A stretch of DNA of 64,000 nucleotides from Dyella acidisoli (GTDB lineage Bacteria > Pseudomonadota > Gammaproteobacteria > Xanthomonadales > Rhodanobacteraceae). Under the pieces are notes generated by a model. It was given only the letters and a program-made list of their open reading frames with translations, did not search any database and had not been told where the DNA came from. How positions within the stretch are numbered: the stretch's first letter is position 1; each line of letters begins with the position of its first letter. The stretch spans positions 177,816 through 241,815 of the forward strand of contig NZ_BSOB01000006.1 of NCBI RefSeq assembly GCF_030160295.1. Direction: 5' to 3'. Shown one piece after another: positions 48,093 to 56,723 of the stretch. A program made the translations under genes and the position numbers.

Positions 48093-48308
48093 GTGGAAAC
48101 CATCTACAAAGTAGCGCTGGTGATCATGTTCCTGGTGGTGATCTTCAACCTTGGCCAGGCGTTGTATTTCATGATGACCGAGAAGGACGAAAGCAAACGC
48201 ACCGTGTGGGCGCTGACCCGGCGCATCAGCTTTTCCTTGCTGCTGATTGCGATGGTCATCATCGGCATCCGAATGGGCTGGATCCACCCGCACGGCGTGG
48301 GCCAGTAA
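48093..48308 (+). CDS. DUF2909 twin-transmembrane protein
   Basis: This 71-residue protein has two membrane helices (METIYKVALVIMFLVV... and the segment ISFSLLLIAMVIIGIRMGW) joined by a basic loop with SKRTVWALTRR, and ends HPHGVGQ. That is the DUF2909 pattern, a small protein found beside cytochrome oxidase genes and probably linked to oxidase assembly. The GTG at 48093 after GGGA gives the standard length. Unusually it is on the opposite strand to all other genes of the cluster, divergent from surf1 and convergent with coxC. Confidence 0.8.
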   Translation: METIYKVALVIMFLVVIFNLGQALYFMMTEKDESKRTVWALTRRISFSLLLIAMVIIGIRMGWIHPHGVGQ

Positions 48309-48356
48309 TTGTAGCGGGCCACCCCTAGCCACGCCCGCACTGCGACGTTCCGGCAC

Positions 48357-48386
48357 AAAAAAGCCCGCCTTCCGGCGGGCTTTTGC
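48357..48386. terminator. Bidirectional terminator between coxC and the DUF2909 gene
   Basis: The stem AAAAGCCCGCC (48359-48369) / GGCGGGCTTTT (48374-48384) has a TTCC loop, with A and T runs on both sides. It separates the coxBAC transcript from the assembly genes. Confidence 0.92.
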
Positions 48387-48405
48387 TATGCCCTCGAGCA
48401 TCGCC

Positions 48406-49293
48406 TCAGAGGATATAGACGAACATGAAAAGTCCCAGCCACACCACGTCCACGAAGTGCCAGTACCAGGCCACCGCTTCGAAGCCGAAGTGATGCTCCT
48501 TGCTGAAGTGGCCAGCCAGCACACGCAGCCAGATGATGGCCAGCATGATGGTCCCAAGCGTCACGTGCAGGCCATGGAAACCGGTAAGCATGAAGAAGGT
48601 GCAGCCATACACGCCGCTACCGAGCGTGAGGTTGAGTTCCTTATAAGCCTCTGCGTATTCGTGCGCCTGGCAGGCCAGGAAGCTCGCGCCAAGCAGCACG
48701 GTAAAGCCCAGGAAGGCCAGCACCTTGCCACGATGGCCCGCCTTCAGCGCATGGTGTGCGATGGTTACGGTTACGCTGGAGCTGAGCAGGATCAGCGTAT
48801 TGAGCAGCGGAAGTCCCCACGGGGCCACCGTCTGGAAGGCGCCGCCAACATGTCCCGGACCATTGCCACCACCCGCGCCCCATGATGCAGCGTAGTCGCT
48901 CCACAGATATTGATGCGTCAGCACGCCATGCCCTGAACCGCCCAGCCATGGCACCGAGAACATGCGGATGTAGAACAGTGCGCCGAAGAACGCGCCGAAG
49001 AACATCACCTCGGAGAAGATGAACCACATCATGCCCATGCGGAACGAGCGATCCACCTGGCTGTTGTAGCTACCGGCCATCGATTCGTGGATCACCGAGC
49101 GGAACCAGCCGAAGAACATGCCCAGGATGCCGACGAAGCCGATCAACAGCAGCGTCCTGCCGAAGCCGCTTTCGCCAGGCTCGGCATTGAGCCAGTGGGC
49201 TGCACCGTACACGGTGAGGAACATGACCACCGCGGCCACGATCGGCCATTGGCTCTTGCTCGGTACGTAGTAGATGTCGTGCTGCTGACTCAT
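48406..49293 (-). CDS. coxC: Cytochrome c oxidase subunit III
   Basis: This 295-residue, seven-helix subunit of the aa3 oxidase carries HDIYYVPSKSQWP near the start, FFSEVMFFGAFFGALFY (split here as FSEVMFFGAF), LGFTVLLGASFLACQAHEYAEA and HGLHVTLGTIMLAIIWLR. The C-terminus reads YWHFVDVVWLGLFMFVYIL, the expected end. It stabilises the core and influences proton uptake. It is the last gene of the coxB-coxA-small ORF-coxC operon and ends at a bidirectional terminator. Confidence 0.97.
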   Translation of the reverse strand: MSQQHDIYYVPSKSQWPIVAAVVMFLTVYGAAHWLNAEPGESGFGRTLLLIGFVGILGMFFGWFRSVIHESMAGSYNSQVDRSFRMGMMWFIFSEVMFFGAFFGALFYIRMFSVPWLGGSGHGVLTHQYLWSDYAASWGAGGGNGPGHVGGAFQTVAPWGLPLLNTLILLSSSVTVTIAHHALKAGHRGKVLAFLGFTVLLGASFLACQAHEYAEAYKELNLTLGSGVYGCTFFMLTGFHGLHVTLGTIMLAIIWLRVLAGHFSKEHHFGFEAVAWYWHFVDVVWLGLFMFVYIL

Positions 49294-49345
49294 GATGATG
49301 GATCTCGTAGATGTTCTCGTTGACCTACGCTCCCGCCGTAGCGGG

Positions 49346-49531
49346 TTACTGCATGAGCGCCTCTTTCACTGCCTGCGCGTGCGCCTGCGGATGATGCTGC
49401 AACCAGAGCATCTGCACGACCGAAACCACGAACACGGCGAAAGCGACGATGCCGACGATCGTTGCGGTGCGTCGCGCGCGGCGCAGCCGTTGTTCCTGCC
49501 CTGCTTCCAGCGAGCGATGATCGAGTCTCAC
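49346..49531 (-). CDS. Small single-helix protein between coxA and coxC
   Basis: The 61-residue protein has a basic N-terminal part (QEQRLRRARR), one membrane helix (about 24-43, IVGIVAFAVFVVSVVQMLW) and a His/Gln tail. The GTG at 49531 begins 4 bases after the coxA stop codon and has a GAGG site 9 bases upstream. A longer frame starting inside coxA is less likely. It occupies the place where ctaG/cox11, the CuB chaperone gene, usually stands, often beside a small assembly protein of this kind. Its function is inferred only from position. Confidence 0.75.
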   Translation of the reverse strand: MRLDHRSLEAGQEQRLRRARRTATIVGIVAFAVFVVSVVQMLWLQHHPQAHAQAVKEALMQ

Positions 49532-49535
49532 GTGA

Positions 49536-51152
49536 TCAATCCTCAACGTGGCCATGCGCCAGTTCTTCGTCGTGGATCACCGGCGCAATCGTGAAACTGT
49601 GATGCGGCGGCGGTGACGACAACGTCCACTCCAGCCCGCGCGCGCCTTCCCACACGCGATCAGTGGCCTTCTTCTTCGAGAACCACACGCAGTGGATGAC
49701 CACTCCCAGGAAGATCAGCTGCGAGGCGCCAAACAGGAAGCCGCCGATCGAGCTGATCATGTTGAAGTTGGCGAACGCCACGTTGTAGTCCGGAATACGA
49801 CGCGGCATGCCGGCAAGGCCGAGGAAGTGCTGCGGGAAGAACAACACGTTCACCCACACCACCGAGTTCCAGAAGTGCACCTTGCCCCAGAACTCACTGT
49901 ACATATTGCCGGTCCACTTCGGGATCCAGTAATACGTGGCCGCAATGATCGCGAAGATCGCACCCGTCACCAGCACGTAATGGAAGTGCGCCACGACGAA
50001 ATACGTGTCGTGATACTGGAAGTCCGCCGGCACCAACGCCAGCATCAGGCCGGAGAAGCCGCCGATGGTGAAGAGAATGACGAACGCCACCGCGAACAGC
50101 ATCGGCGTCTCGAACGTCATCGAACCGCCCCACATGGTGCCGACCCAGTTGAATACCTTCACACCGGTCGGCACCGCGATCAGCATGGTCGCGTACATGA
50201 AGAAGATTTCCGCACCCAGCGGCAGACCCACCGCAAACATGTGGTGTGCCCACACGATGAACGACAGGAACGCGATCGATGCAATGGCGAACACCATCGC
50301 CTTGTAGCCGAAGATCGGCTTGCGCGCGAAGGTTGGAATGATCTCCGAGATGATCCCGAACGCCGGCAGGATCATGATGTACACCTCGGGGTGACCGAAG
50401 AACCAGAACACGTGCTGGAACAGCACCGGGTCACCGCCGCCGGCAGCGTCGAAGAAGTGCGTGTCGAAATACTTGTCGGTGAGCAGCATGGTCACCGCGC
50501 CCGCAAGCACCGGCATCACCGCGATCAGCAGGAACGCCGTGATCAGCCAGCTCCACACGAACACCGGCATCTTCAACAGATCCATGCCCGGCGCACGCAT
50601 ATTGAGGATGGTGGCGATGATGTTGATGGCGCCCATGATCGAGCTGATACCCATCAAGTGCACCGCGAACACCACATAGGCCGTCGACTCGCTCTGCAAC
50701 GACAGCGGCGGATACATGGTCCAGCCACCGGCGGGTCCGCCGCCTGGCAGGAACAGCGTGGACAGCAGCAGCGCAAAGGCGAACGGCAAAATCCAGAACG
50801 AAAGATTGTTCATGCGCGGCAGTGCCATGTCCGGCGCGCCGACCATCAACGGAATCATCCAGTTGCCCAAGCCCACGAAGGCGGGCATCACCGCGCCGAA
50901 AATCATCACCAGCGCGTGCATGGTGGTCATTTCGTTGAAGAAGTAAGGCTGCACCAATTGCATGCCCGGCTTGAACAGCTCGGCGCGAATCACCATCGCG
51001 AAGCTGCCGCCGATAAAGAACATCAGCAGCGAAAAAACCAGGTACAGCGTGCCGATGTCTTTGTGGTTGGTGGACATCACCCAGCGCTGAAAGAAATTCA
51101 GGTGCTCGTGGTGCTCGTCGTGATGCTCATCGTGGGTGGCTGCGTGGGCCAT
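49536..51152 (-). CDS. coxA: Cytochrome c oxidase subunit I
   Basis: This 538-residue, 12-helix catalytic subunit of the aa3 oxidase reduces O2 and pumps protons. Haem a and a3/CuB ligands are visible: TMHALVM, the cross-linked GHPEVY motif with its Glu (A1-type), AHHMFAVG and HFHYVLVTG. The N-terminus is His/Asp/Glu-rich (AATHDEHHDEHHEH), typical for this group. The stop lies 4 bases before the next gene. All catalytic motifs are intact. Confidence 0.98.
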   Translation of the reverse strand: MAHAATHDEHHDEHHEHLNFFQRWVMSTNHKDIGTLYLVFSLLMFFIGGSFAMVIRAELFKPGMQLVQPYFFNEMTTMHALVMIFGAVMPAFVGLGNWMIPLMVGAPDMALPRMNNLSFWILPFAFALLLSTLFLPGGGPAGGWTMYPPLSLQSESTAYVVFAVHLMGISSIMGAINIIATILNMRAPGMDLLKMPVFVWSWLITAFLLIAVMPVLAGAVTMLLTDKYFDTHFFDAAGGGDPVLFQHVFWFFGHPEVYIMILPAFGIISEIIPTFARKPIFGYKAMVFAIASIAFLSFIVWAHHMFAVGLPLGAEIFFMYATMLIAVPTGVKVFNWVGTMWGGSMTFETPMLFAVAFVILFTIGGFSGLMLALVPADFQYHDTYFVVAHFHYVLVTGAIFAIIAATYYWIPKWTGNMYSEFWGKVHFWNSVVWVNVLFFPQHFLGLAGMPRRIPDYNVAFANFNMISSIGGFLFGASQLIFLGVVIHCVWFSKKKATDRVWEGARGLEWTLSSPPPHHSFTIAPVIHDEELAHGHVED

Positions 51153-51215
51153 GGCGTTGAAACCTCTACCTCAATGAATGCTTCGTTCGTTAACTGCTTT
51201 TCTGCAGCCGAGAGA

Positions 51216-52187
51216 TCAACCCTGAGTGTTCTGTTTCGCTGCGACCTGCGCCGTCGCCTGTGCGGGCGCGGCGGCGGTCGATGCCGGTGCAGGTGCGGGC
51301 GTTGCAGACTTCTGCTGATCTGCCAGCCACTTGGCGAAGTCGTCCTTCGACAAGGCCTTCACCACGATCGGCATGAAGCCATGGTCCTGGCCGCACAACT
51401 CGGCGCACTGGCCGCGGTATACGCCCGGCACTTTGATATTGGTCCACGTGGCATTCACCACGCCCGGAATCGCATCCATCTTCCAACCTAATGCAGGCAC
51501 GAACCAGGAATGGATCACGTCGTCAGCGGTGATCACGAAGCGGATCTTGGTATCGACCGGCACCACCAGCGGATGATCGACGTCCAGCAGATAGGTGTTC
51601 TCGTCACCCACCTTCACGGCATACGGATCGAGGCCGGAATTGAGCTGACGCGTTGCATTGCTGCGATCGTCGAGCTTGGACATGAAGCCCACGTGGCTGA
51701 CCGGCTTGCCGAGATAATCGACGTAGTCGTAGCGCCACTTCCATTGATAACCGGTGACCTTCACCGTCATCTGCGCGCCGGTGGTATCGGAGAACTTGCG
51801 CAAGCCATCTGTCGCCAACCAGGCCAGGCTGACCAGGATGATCACGGGAATGGTGGTCCACACGATTTCGACGGTGGTGTTGTGCGTCCACTTCTCCGCA
51901 ACCGCACCGCGCGATTTGCGGAAGCGGAACATGGCGATGAACATGGCGCCGAACACCAGGATGCCGATCACCACGCACACGCCCAACGCAACGTTGTTGA
52001 GCATGTAGGGAACGTCGGAATACGTCGTCACGCCCGGCGTGAGATTCAGCTGCCCGGGCTGCGGATTGGCTAGAACGCTATTGCCGAACAAACTCAGGGC
52101 TGCGATCCCCAACGCCCCGACGACCTGCCTTACGTGCTTGGAACCACCAAACCGGATGCCGTGCTTCCCGATGCCGCCAACTGTCAT
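51216..52187 (-). CDS. coxB: Cytochrome c oxidase subunit II
   Basis: This 323-residue subunit accepts electrons from cytochrome c. It has a signal peptide (VLANPQPGQ), two helices (about 65-90 and 105-130), the aromatic VTGYQWKWRYDY patch and the CuA site: His in VIHSWFVPA and Cys-Cys-His-Met in GQCAELCGQDHGFM. There is no fused cytochrome c domain; instead an Ala/Pro/Gln tail of about 45 residues ends the protein. An AAGGTG site precedes the ATG at 52187. First core gene of the operon. Confidence 0.97.
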   Translation of the reverse strand: MTVGGIGKHGIRFGGSKHVRQVVGALGIAALSLFGNSVLANPQPGQLNLTPGVTTYSDVPYMLNNVALGVCVVIGILVFGAMFIAMFRFRKSRGAVAEKWTHNTTVEIVWTTIPVIILVSLAWLATDGLRKFSDTTGAQMTVKVTGYQWKWRYDYVDYLGKPVSHVGFMSKLDDRSNATRQLNSGLDPYAVKVGDENTYLLDVDHPLVVPVDTKIRFVITADDVIHSWFVPALGWKMDAIPGVVNATWTNIKVPGVYRGQCAELCGQDHGFMPIVVKALSKDDFAKWLADQQKSATPAPAPASTAAAPAQATAQVAAKQNTQG

Positions 52188-52206
52188 GTTTGCACCTTTG
52201 TTGGAC

Positions 52207-52686
52207 CTACCCGCGTTGGGCCTGCAAATCAGCCAGCAACGCCCTCAGTTTCCGGAATAACTCGGCGCGTTCCTCATCGGTGAGGAAAGCCCCGACCTCC
52301 AGCTTGCGTCCGTGCGACGACAACAACAATCGGTAACGCCCCTCCCCTGACTCCAGCAGCACGCGCACCCAATAGGGTTGGAAGCGCGTGCAACGACGAC
52401 CTGGCAGGGTTTGCACCTCCAGCGACGTAGCGTCGAGGGTGATGCGTTCGCTGCGGTCGCCGGCCCGCCAAGCCACGCTCAAGGCAATGGCTACGGCGGA
52501 AGCCTCGATCAGGGCGAACAGCGGGGCGAAAACATCGCCCTGCCACGCTCCCAGACCTGCCGTTATCAACGCCAGCGCAGCCAGCACCAGGATCAGATGA
52601 CGCAGGCCGCGTCGGCTGAGTGTGCGGTTGGGCCGAAGCCACATCACGCACGGCAGGCCGCCGAGGGCTGGTCGAAGCACGATCAT
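52207..52686 (-). CDS. DUF2244 membrane protein
   Basis: The 159-residue protein has two close membrane helices (about 30-75). A soluble beta-rich tail follows with ERITLDATSLEVQTLPG, VRVLLESGEGRYRLLLSS and GAFLTDEERAELFRKL, the DUF2244 pattern. Genes of this family lie beside oxidase operons in many proteobacteria; the function is unknown. It is 19 bases upstream of coxB on the same strand, so it may be first in the cox operon. The start could instead be the ATG 14 codons in. Confidence 0.75.
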   Translation of the reverse strand: MIVLRPALGGLPCVMWLRPNRTLSRRGLRHLILVLAALALITAGLGAWQGDVFAPLFALIEASAVAIALSVAWRAGDRSERITLDATSLEVQTLPGRRCTRFQPYWVRVLLESGEGRYRLLLSSHGRKLEVGAFLTDEERAELFRKLRALLADLQAQRG

Positions 52687-53348
52687 GGAAGTCCGGCGTG
52701 CCTGGAACGTGCCCGATCATAGGCCGCGTCGTGAAGTCGGGCAAGGACAGGCGCAGCGTGTTGCAGAGTCTTTGCAAGCCACGTATTTGCCGCATCTACG
52801 CGATTCGCTGCGTGAAGTTGGGAAAGCGCAACAAATCACCCATGCATGCTGCTGCGACCCGCGACAATTTGCCCCGCTATTTGGACATCAACTATCTATC
52901 AGTTTCCGATATCGCAAAACGAAGCCTCGCGTCGCCCCTCCCCTCTTGCTTGCACCTGATTGGCGTCGAGTCTCAGCGACACGATGCGCAATCCCCTCCC
53001 CTGCTTGCAGGGGAGGGTTAGGGTGGGGTGACGCAAGCAACGCTTGCGTCCCGTTATGCCGAGACGGTAGAGAGGCATGGGCTGAACATCATCGCCAGGG
53101 GGCTTCACCCCACCCCAGCCCTCCCCTACTACACGTAGGGGAGGGAGCGTGTAGCAAAGAACTGAGACTCGACGCTAATCAAGCTGCTTGCGCGGGTAGG
53201 GGACTGCTCATTGCATTTATGCAGATGCCTAGGCGTCTAAGTATGGAATTCGGCACAAAGCAACCACGTTGCGCCGCAGCGCTGCGGGCGCGGCCTTTCC
53301 CTTACAATTTGCCGTTCCCTCATCCCCCAACTCACGCGCCACGCCATC
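52687..53348. other. Gene-free region between the cox operon and putA
   Basis: This 662-bp region carries promoters for the divergent DUF2244-cox and putA units and a large inverted repeat (52955-53183). The short open frames here lack ribosome-binding sites and family resemblance. Confidence 0.55.
52955..53183. repeat. Large inverted repeat upstream of putA
   Basis: The outer arms CCTGATTGGCGTCGAGTCTC.. (52955-52976) and their complement (53162-53183) match at 20 of 22 positions. Inside lie two inverted CCCTCCCCT hairpin modules linked to GGGTGGGGTGA / TTCACCCCACCCC. It is the same paired-module design as the elements around ctpA and at 63579-63723, but with longer arms. Confidence 0.75.
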
Positions 53349-56300
53349 GTGACCCAACCGATTCTCTTCCCCGAACTGCCGACCAGCGTCGAGCCGGCCC
53401 GCGCGCGCATCACGGCCAATTGGCTGCGCGACGAAACCGAAGCCGTCAACGATCTGCTCACCCAGGCCACGCTGCCGCCGGTCGAGCGCGAAAAAGTGAT
53501 CGACCTCGCCGCCGACCTGGTCACCCGTGTGCGCGCCCGCGCCAAAGATCAGAGCGCGGTCGAATCCTTCATGCGCCAGTACGATCTTTCCAGCGAAGAA
53601 GGCGTGCTGCTGATGTGCGTGGCCGAAGCGCTGCTGCGCATTCCCGACAAGGCCACCGCCGACAAGCTGATCCGCGACAAGCTCGGCGATGCGAACTGGA
53701 AGAAGCATCTGGGCCAGAGCGAGTCGCTGTTCGTCAACGCGTCCACCTGGGGCTTGATGCTCACCGGCAAGCTGGTGAACCTGGCCGAAGAAACCCGCCA
53801 CGATTTTACCGGCGCGCTGCGCCGCCTGGTCGGCCGTGCAGGCGAACCGGCGATCCGTCTGGCCGTGCGCCAGGCCATGCGCATCATGGGCCATCAATTC
53901 GTGATGGGGCAGACGATCGGTGAAGCGCTCGATCGCTGCGCCAAACCGGAGTACGCGGTGTATCGCTACTCCTACGACATGCTCGGCGAATCCGCGCTCA
54001 CCTCGGAAACCGCCGAGCGTTATCAGCAGGATTACCGCAACGCTATTGCGGCTATTGGCTCGCGCGGCCCCTTCGCCAATCACACAGATGCGCCATCGAT
54101 ATCCGTAAAACTTTCTGCGTTGCATCCGCGTTATGAAGTGGCGAACCGCGAGCGTGCGCGTCGCGATCTCACTGCCAAGCTGCTGGAATTGTCGCAGTTG
54201 GCGATGAAGCAAGGCATTGCGCTGTCTGTGGACGCCGAAGAAGCCGATCGCCTGGAGCTGTCGCTGGACATCATCGGCGATGTGTTTGCACATCCGTCTC
54301 TACAAGGCTGGAATGGCCTCGGCATCGTGGTGCAGGCATATTCCAAACGCACACCGTTCGTCATCGACTGGCTGATCGAAACCGCACGCGCCGCCGGCCG
54401 CCGCTGGTATGTGCGCTTAGTGAAGGGCGCGTACTGGGATGCGGAGATCAAGCGCTCGCAGGAGCTGGGTCTTTCGGGCTATCCGCTGTACACGCGCAAG
54501 CCGAACACTGATGTTTCGTACCTCGCTTGCGCGCACAGATTGTTCGACGCGGGCAGCGAATTGATCTATCCACAATTCGCCACTCACAACGCACACAGCA
54601 TTGCAGCGGTGCATCACATCTCGCGTGGGCGTCCGTTCGAATTCCAGCGCCTGCACGGCATGGGCACGGACCTGTACGCCGAAGTGATCGGAAAGCAGAA
54701 CCTCAACGTGCCCTGCCGCGTCTATGCGCCGGTGGGCACGCACGAAGATCTGCTGCCGTATCTGGTACGCCGTCTGCTTGAAAACGGCGCCAACACCAGT
54801 TTCGTCAACCGTGTGGTGGACGAAACGCTACCGGTGCGCGATCTCGTGGCCGATCCCTGCGAAACCGTGCGCCGCTATACCTCCATTTCGCATCCGCGCA
54901 TTCCTGCGCCGGTCAACCTCTTCGGTGAGAATTCTGCGCTTGCGCAAAATTCAAATTTTGTATCCAGGAAGAATTCCATGGGCGTCAACTTTTCCAACGA
55001 CAACGAACTGAAGGCCCTCGCCGAGGCGGTCAACGCAAAGTCCACGCAATGGGCCGCCGGCCCGCTGGTGCCGGGTGGCGAAGGCAAAGGCCCTACGGTG
55101 CAGGTAACCAACCCGGCCGACCGACGCCAAGCGGTGGGCAGCTATGTAAGCGCCGATGCCGCGCTGGTCGACAAGGCGCTGGCCAATGCCGTCGCCGCGC
55201 AGCCGGCTTGGGATCGTCTACCGGCCGCCAGCCGCGCGGCAATCCTGGAACATGCTGCCGAGCAACTCGAAGCACGCCGCGGCGAATTCATTGCGCTGTG
55301 CGTACGCGAAGCCGGCAAGAGCCTGCCCGATTCGATCGCCGAAATTCGCGAAGCCGCCGACTTTCTGCGCTACTACGCCGCGATGGCGCGCCGCCTGTTC
55401 GGTCATCCGGAACAACTGCCCGGCCCGACGGGTGAGAACAACCAGCTGTTCCTCAACGGTCGCGGTGTGTTCGTATGCATCAGCCCGTGGAACTTCCCGC
55501 TCGCGATTTTCCTGGGCCAGATTTCTGCGGCATTGGCGGCTGGCAACAGCGTGATCGCCAAGCCGGCCGAACAAACCACGTTGATCGGCCACGCTGCAGT
55601 GAAATTGCTGCATGAAGCGGGTGTGCCGGTCGACGTGCTGCAGTACTTGCCGGGCGACGGCGCCGTCGTCGGTGCAGCGCTCACCAAAGATCCACGCGTG
55701 GCTGGCGTGGCCTTCACCGGCTCCACCGAAACCGCATGGGCGATCAATCGCGCGCTCGCTGCGCGTAACGCACAGATCGCTGCGCTGATCGCCGAAACCG
55801 GCGGACAGAACGCGATGATCGCCGACTCATCCGCCCTGCCCGAGCAAATCGTGAAAGACGTGATCGCTTCGGCCTTCCAGTCCGCCGGGCAACGCTGCTC
55901 CGCAGCGCGCATCTTGTTCGTGCAGGAGGACATCGCTGACAAGGTCGTCGGCATGCTCGCCGGCGCCATGGCCGAACTGAAAGTGGGTGATCCGGGCCAG
56001 CTTTCTACCGACGTAGGTCCGGTGATCGATAACGATGCGCTGAAAATCCTCACCGACCACGCCGCGCGCATGGACAAGGAAGCGAAGAAGATTGCCGACG
56101 CCAAGCTCGATCCGTCCGCCACATCAAACGGCACGTTCTTCGCGCCGCGTGCTTACGAAATTGCCTCACTCGACGTGCTCAAGCGCGAAATCTTCGGTCC
56201 CGTGCTGCACGTGATCCGCTGGAAAGGCAGCGAACTGCCGCAGGTGGTCGAGCAGATCAACCGCACCGGTTACGGCCTTACGCTGGGCGTGCACAGCCGC

Positions 56301-56537
56301 ATCGACGACACCGTGGAATACATCCGTAGTCATGCGCGCGTCGGCAACTGCTACGTCAATCGCAACCAGATCGGTGCCGTAGTCGGCGTGCAGCCATTCG
56401 GTGGCGAATCGCTTTCCGGCACCGGCCCGAAAGCGGGTGGCCCACACTATCTGTTGCGCTTTGCCACGGAGCGCACGCTCACCATCAACACTACGGCAGC
56501 AGGCGGCAATGCTTCGCTGCTGACGATTGGCGAGTAA
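53349..56537 (+). CDS. putA: Bifunctional proline dehydrogenase / L-glutamate gamma-semialdehyde dehydrogenase
   Basis: This 1062-residue enzyme oxidises proline to glutamate, passing electrons to FAD/quinone and then NAD+. The proline dehydrogenase half shows RYSYDMLGESALT, DAEEADRLELS, LVKGAYWDAEIKRSQ and FATHNAHS. The aldehyde dehydrogenase half has catalytic Cys850 (GQRCSAAR) and Glu816 (ETGGQNA). There is no N-terminal ribbon-helix-helix domain, so it cannot repress its own gene as enteric PutA does. It also lacks the extra C-terminal domain of the longest PutAs. The start is GTG at 53349, without a clear ribosome-binding site. Confidence 0.96.
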   Translation: MTQPILFPELPTSVEPARARITANWLRDETEAVNDLLTQATLPPVEREKVIDLAADLVTRVRARAKDQSAVESFMRQYDLSSEEGVLLMCVAEALLRIPDKATADKLIRDKLGDANWKKHLGQSESLFVNASTWGLMLTGKLVNLAEETRHDFTGALRRLVGRAGEPAIRLAVRQAMRIMGHQFVMGQTIGEALDRCAKPEYAVYRYSYDMLGESALTSETAERYQQDYRNAIAAIGSRGPFANHTDAPSISVKLSALHPRYEVANRERARRDLTAKLLELSQLAMKQGIALSVDAEEADRLELSLDIIGDVFAHPSLQGWNGLGIVVQAYSKRTPFVIDWLIETARAAGRRWYVRLVKGAYWDAEIKRSQELGLSGYPLYTRKPNTDVSYLACAHRLFDAGSELIYPQFATHNAHSIAAVHHISRGRPFEFQRLHGMGTDLYAEVIGKQNLNVPCRVYAPVGTHEDLLPYLVRRLLENGANTSFVNRVVDETLPVRDLVADPCETVRRYTSISHPRIPAPVNLFGENSALAQNSNFVSRKNSMGVNFSNDNELKALAEAVNAKSTQWAAGPLVPGGEGKGPTVQVTNPADRRQAVGSYVSADAALVDKALANAVAAQPAWDRLPAASRAAILEHAAEQLEARRGEFIALCVREAGKSLPDSIAEIREAADFLRYYAAMARRLFGHPEQLPGPTGENNQLFLNGRGVFVCISPWNFPLAIFLGQISAALAAGNSVIAKPAEQTTLIGHAAVKLLHEAGVPVDVLQYLPGDGAVVGAALTKDPRVAGVAFTGSTETAWAINRALAARNAQIAALIAETGGQNAMIADSSALPEQIVKDVIASAFQSAGQRCSAARILFVQEDIADKVVGMLAGAMAELKVGDPGQLSTDVGPVIDNDALKILTDHAARMDKEAKKIADAKLDPSATSNGTFFAPRAYEIASLDVLKREIFGPVLHVIRWKGSELPQVVEQINRTGYGLTLGVHSRIDDTVEYIRSHARVGNCYVNRNQIGAVVGVQPFGGESLSGTGPKAGGPHYLLRFATERTLTINTTAAGGNASLLTIGE

Positions 56538-56580
56538 TCTGCAGACAATTTCCTTTCCTTGAAGGGAAGATTCCGTAACC

Positions 56581-56674
56581 CTCATGGCCGTCATTCCCGC
56601 GAAAACGGGAATCCATCGTTGCCTTTGCATCAGAGCAAATGGATTCCCGCTTTCGCGGGAATGACGGCCATGAG
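56581..56674. repeat. GTCATTCCCGC inverted-repeat element, copy 2
   Basis: Arms of 36 bp (56581-56616 and 56639-56674) match with one difference and include CTCATGGCC at the ends. The 22-base centre is the reverse complement of the centre of the copy at 47179. It lies between putA and the TlpA-like gene. Confidence 0.88.
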
Positions 56675-56723
56675 GTTAATCCGGGAAAAGCCCGCACATA
56701 ACAACCGCCGGCAGGCAAGCGTC

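Noticed and set aside
49692..51491. 599-codon open frame opposite coxA
   Set aside because: Shadow frame, extremely rich in His, Arg and Gln, with no recognisable domain.
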